NCBI RefSeq assembly: GCF_023228165.1
Contig: NZ_JALOBS010000002.1
Location: forward strand, 124,001 to 188,000
Length of the DNA stretch: 64,000 nucleotides
Source: Methylomonas sp.
GTDB lineage: Bacteria > Pseudomonadota > Gammaproteobacteria > Methylococcales > Methylomonadaceae
Reading direction: 5' to 3'
The notes below the pieces were generated by a model. It made no database searches. It saw only the letters and a program-made list of their open reading frames with translations, and was not told where the DNA came from. Shown here one piece after another: positions 63,224 through 64,000 of this stretch (the first letter of the stretch is position 1; each line of letters starts with the position of its first letter). Made by a program: the position numbers and the translations under genes.

Positions 63224-63671
63224 GCAGATTCAACTCGAAACCCAGGTTGATGAAATAATCGGCCAGCATCGGCAACAACATGGCTGGGTAGCCGCTACGA
63301 GCTTCGATATCGGCAATCACGCTATTCAGGTGTTCTTCGTTGTCGCCGATCAACACAAACCACAGATTGAAGCGGTTTTCCCGTTCGTAATTGTGGTTGA
63401 CTTCGGGATAACTGCTGACCAGTTCCGCCACCCAGGCCAAGTCGGCGTCGGATACCGCCATCGCCACCAGCGCACTGCTGCCGATGGCATTCGGCGCGAT
63501 CACCGGGCCGATGCGGCTGATCATCTGTTGCTCGGCAAGCACTTGAAACGCCGCCAGCACTTCGTCTTCACTGACCCCGAGCTGATCGGCGATATCGCGA
63601 TAAGGGGTCGGACTGAGCGGAAAGTCCTGCTGATAATTATTCAAAAGCTGTTTATGCAGCGGCGACAACAT
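63216..63671 (-). CDS. nirD: Siroheme decarboxylase subunit NirD
   Basis: NirG-like subunit: LLNNYQQDFPLSPTPYRDIA and NHNYERENRFNLWFVLIG. 151 residues. It follows nirF by 3 bp. The F-D-L-G-H-J order equals that of the Pseudomonas nir operon. Confidence 0.9.
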   Translation of the reverse strand: MLSPLHKQLLNNYQQDFPLSPTPYRDIADQLGVSEDEVLAAFQVLAEQQMISRIGPVIAPNAIGSSALVAMAVSDADLAWVAELVSSYPEVNHNYERENRFNLWFVLIGDNEEHLNSVIADIEARSGYPAMLLPMLADYFINLGFELNLHD

Positions 63672-63674
63672 GGT

Positions 63675-64000
63675 TTACAAACCTAATTGATTGGCGCGGT
63701 TGCTAAAGAAAATACCGCTGGGCTTTTGCGCCGGCAATCGAGCGGTTTCGGTCAGGGTTTCCGTGTCGTAGACCATCACCCGGTCTTCGTCGCGCACCGC
63801 CAACCAGACCGCTTCGCCGCGCGGGGTAAACTCCATGTGCATCACCCCTTTACCTGGCTGCAGGGTTTTGATGACAGCAAAATCCTTGACATCAATGACC
63901 TGCAGGTTCTGATTGTCCGGAAATGCGAAATTCACCCACACCTGTCGTCCGTCCGGCCGCGACATTACGAATACGGGCTGGCCGGCCACCGGAATGCGTT
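63675..64000 (-). CDS. nirF: Heme d1 biosynthesis protein NirF (N-terminal part outside window)
   Basis: C-terminal about 108 residues of the cd1-like beta-propeller protein NirF, needed for heme d1 synthesis in the periplasm. Propeller motifs such as VWVNFAFPDNQ, LQVIDVKD and MEFTPRGEAVWLAVRDEDR are visible. The frame continues past the right edge. Confidence 0.88.
   Translation of the reverse strand, partial: RIPVAGQPVFVMSRPDGRQVWVNFAFPDNQNLQVIDVKDFAVIKTLQPGKGVMHMEFTPRGEAVWLAVRDEDRVMVYDTETLTETARLPAQKPSGIFFSNRANQLGL

Overview
The window is a 64 kb piece of a gammaproteobacterial chromosome. Housekeeping gene content and order (yajC-secD, ndk-rlmN-pilW-hisS-yfgM-bamB-der, ffh with rpsP-rimM-trmD-rplS) place it in the Gammaproteobacteria. 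A methenyl-tetrahydrofolate cyclohydrolase (FchA), a sulfide:quinone oxidoreductase, a heme d1 (nir) operon and a pseudaminic-acid flagellar island together suggest a Methylomonas-like methanotroph. That genus call is inference from recalled family resemblance; no search was run.

Layout. 1-9.7 kb: protein export, translation and outer-membrane biogenesis genes on the + strand (yajC partial, secD, ndk, rlmN, pilW, hisS, yfgM, bamB, der, tpx). 9.7-17.6 kb: a cysteine-rich protein, fchA and cysS, a peptidyl-prolyl isomerase, lpxH, a DUF2892 protein with sulfide:quinone oxidoreductase, msrB and apeB. 17.6-23.1 kb: a coupled yfiR / GGDEF-EAL / TonB-receptor operon facing a pseudo-receiver gene. 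23.2-29.7 kb: an LpxA-like gene, xerD, ogt, then rplS-trmD-rimM-rpsP and ffh, with a ypjD-like gene.

29.7-49.7 kb is a flagellin and surface-glycan island: two short flagellins, two FlaG proteins, a Maf-type glycosyltransferase, a YjfB-like protein, fliD-fliS-fliT, and pseB, pseC, pseF, pseG and pseI. Inside the pse genes lie a methyltransferase, a fused phosphosulfolactate synthase / 2-phosphosulfolactate phosphatase (ComA-ComB) and an ATP-grasp ligase translationally coupled to it. No PseH-type acetyltransferase is present. The working hypothesis is that this island makes (R)-sulfolactate from PEP and sulfite and attaches it, probably as an amide on the free 4-amino group, to a pseudaminic-acid-type sugar on flagellin. 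A second ATP-grasp gene paired with a SerC-like aminotransferase lies in the same island and is unexplained.

49.9-60.5 kb is accessory DNA: a beta-CASP metallo-hydrolase, a Uma2 protein with a tandem Gln-Ala tail, a SNF2 helicase with two SWIM fingers, a wrecked REP-associated transposase between 47-bp inverted repeats, two small uncharacterised genes, YefM-YoeB and Phd-VapC-type toxin-antitoxin pairs, and a large Hsp70-like protein. 60.6-64 kb holds nirJ, nirH, nirG, nirL, nirD and the end of nirF, read leftwards, for heme d1 of cytochrome cd1 nitrite reductase.

No rRNA, tRNA, CRISPR array or intact insertion sequence was recognised.
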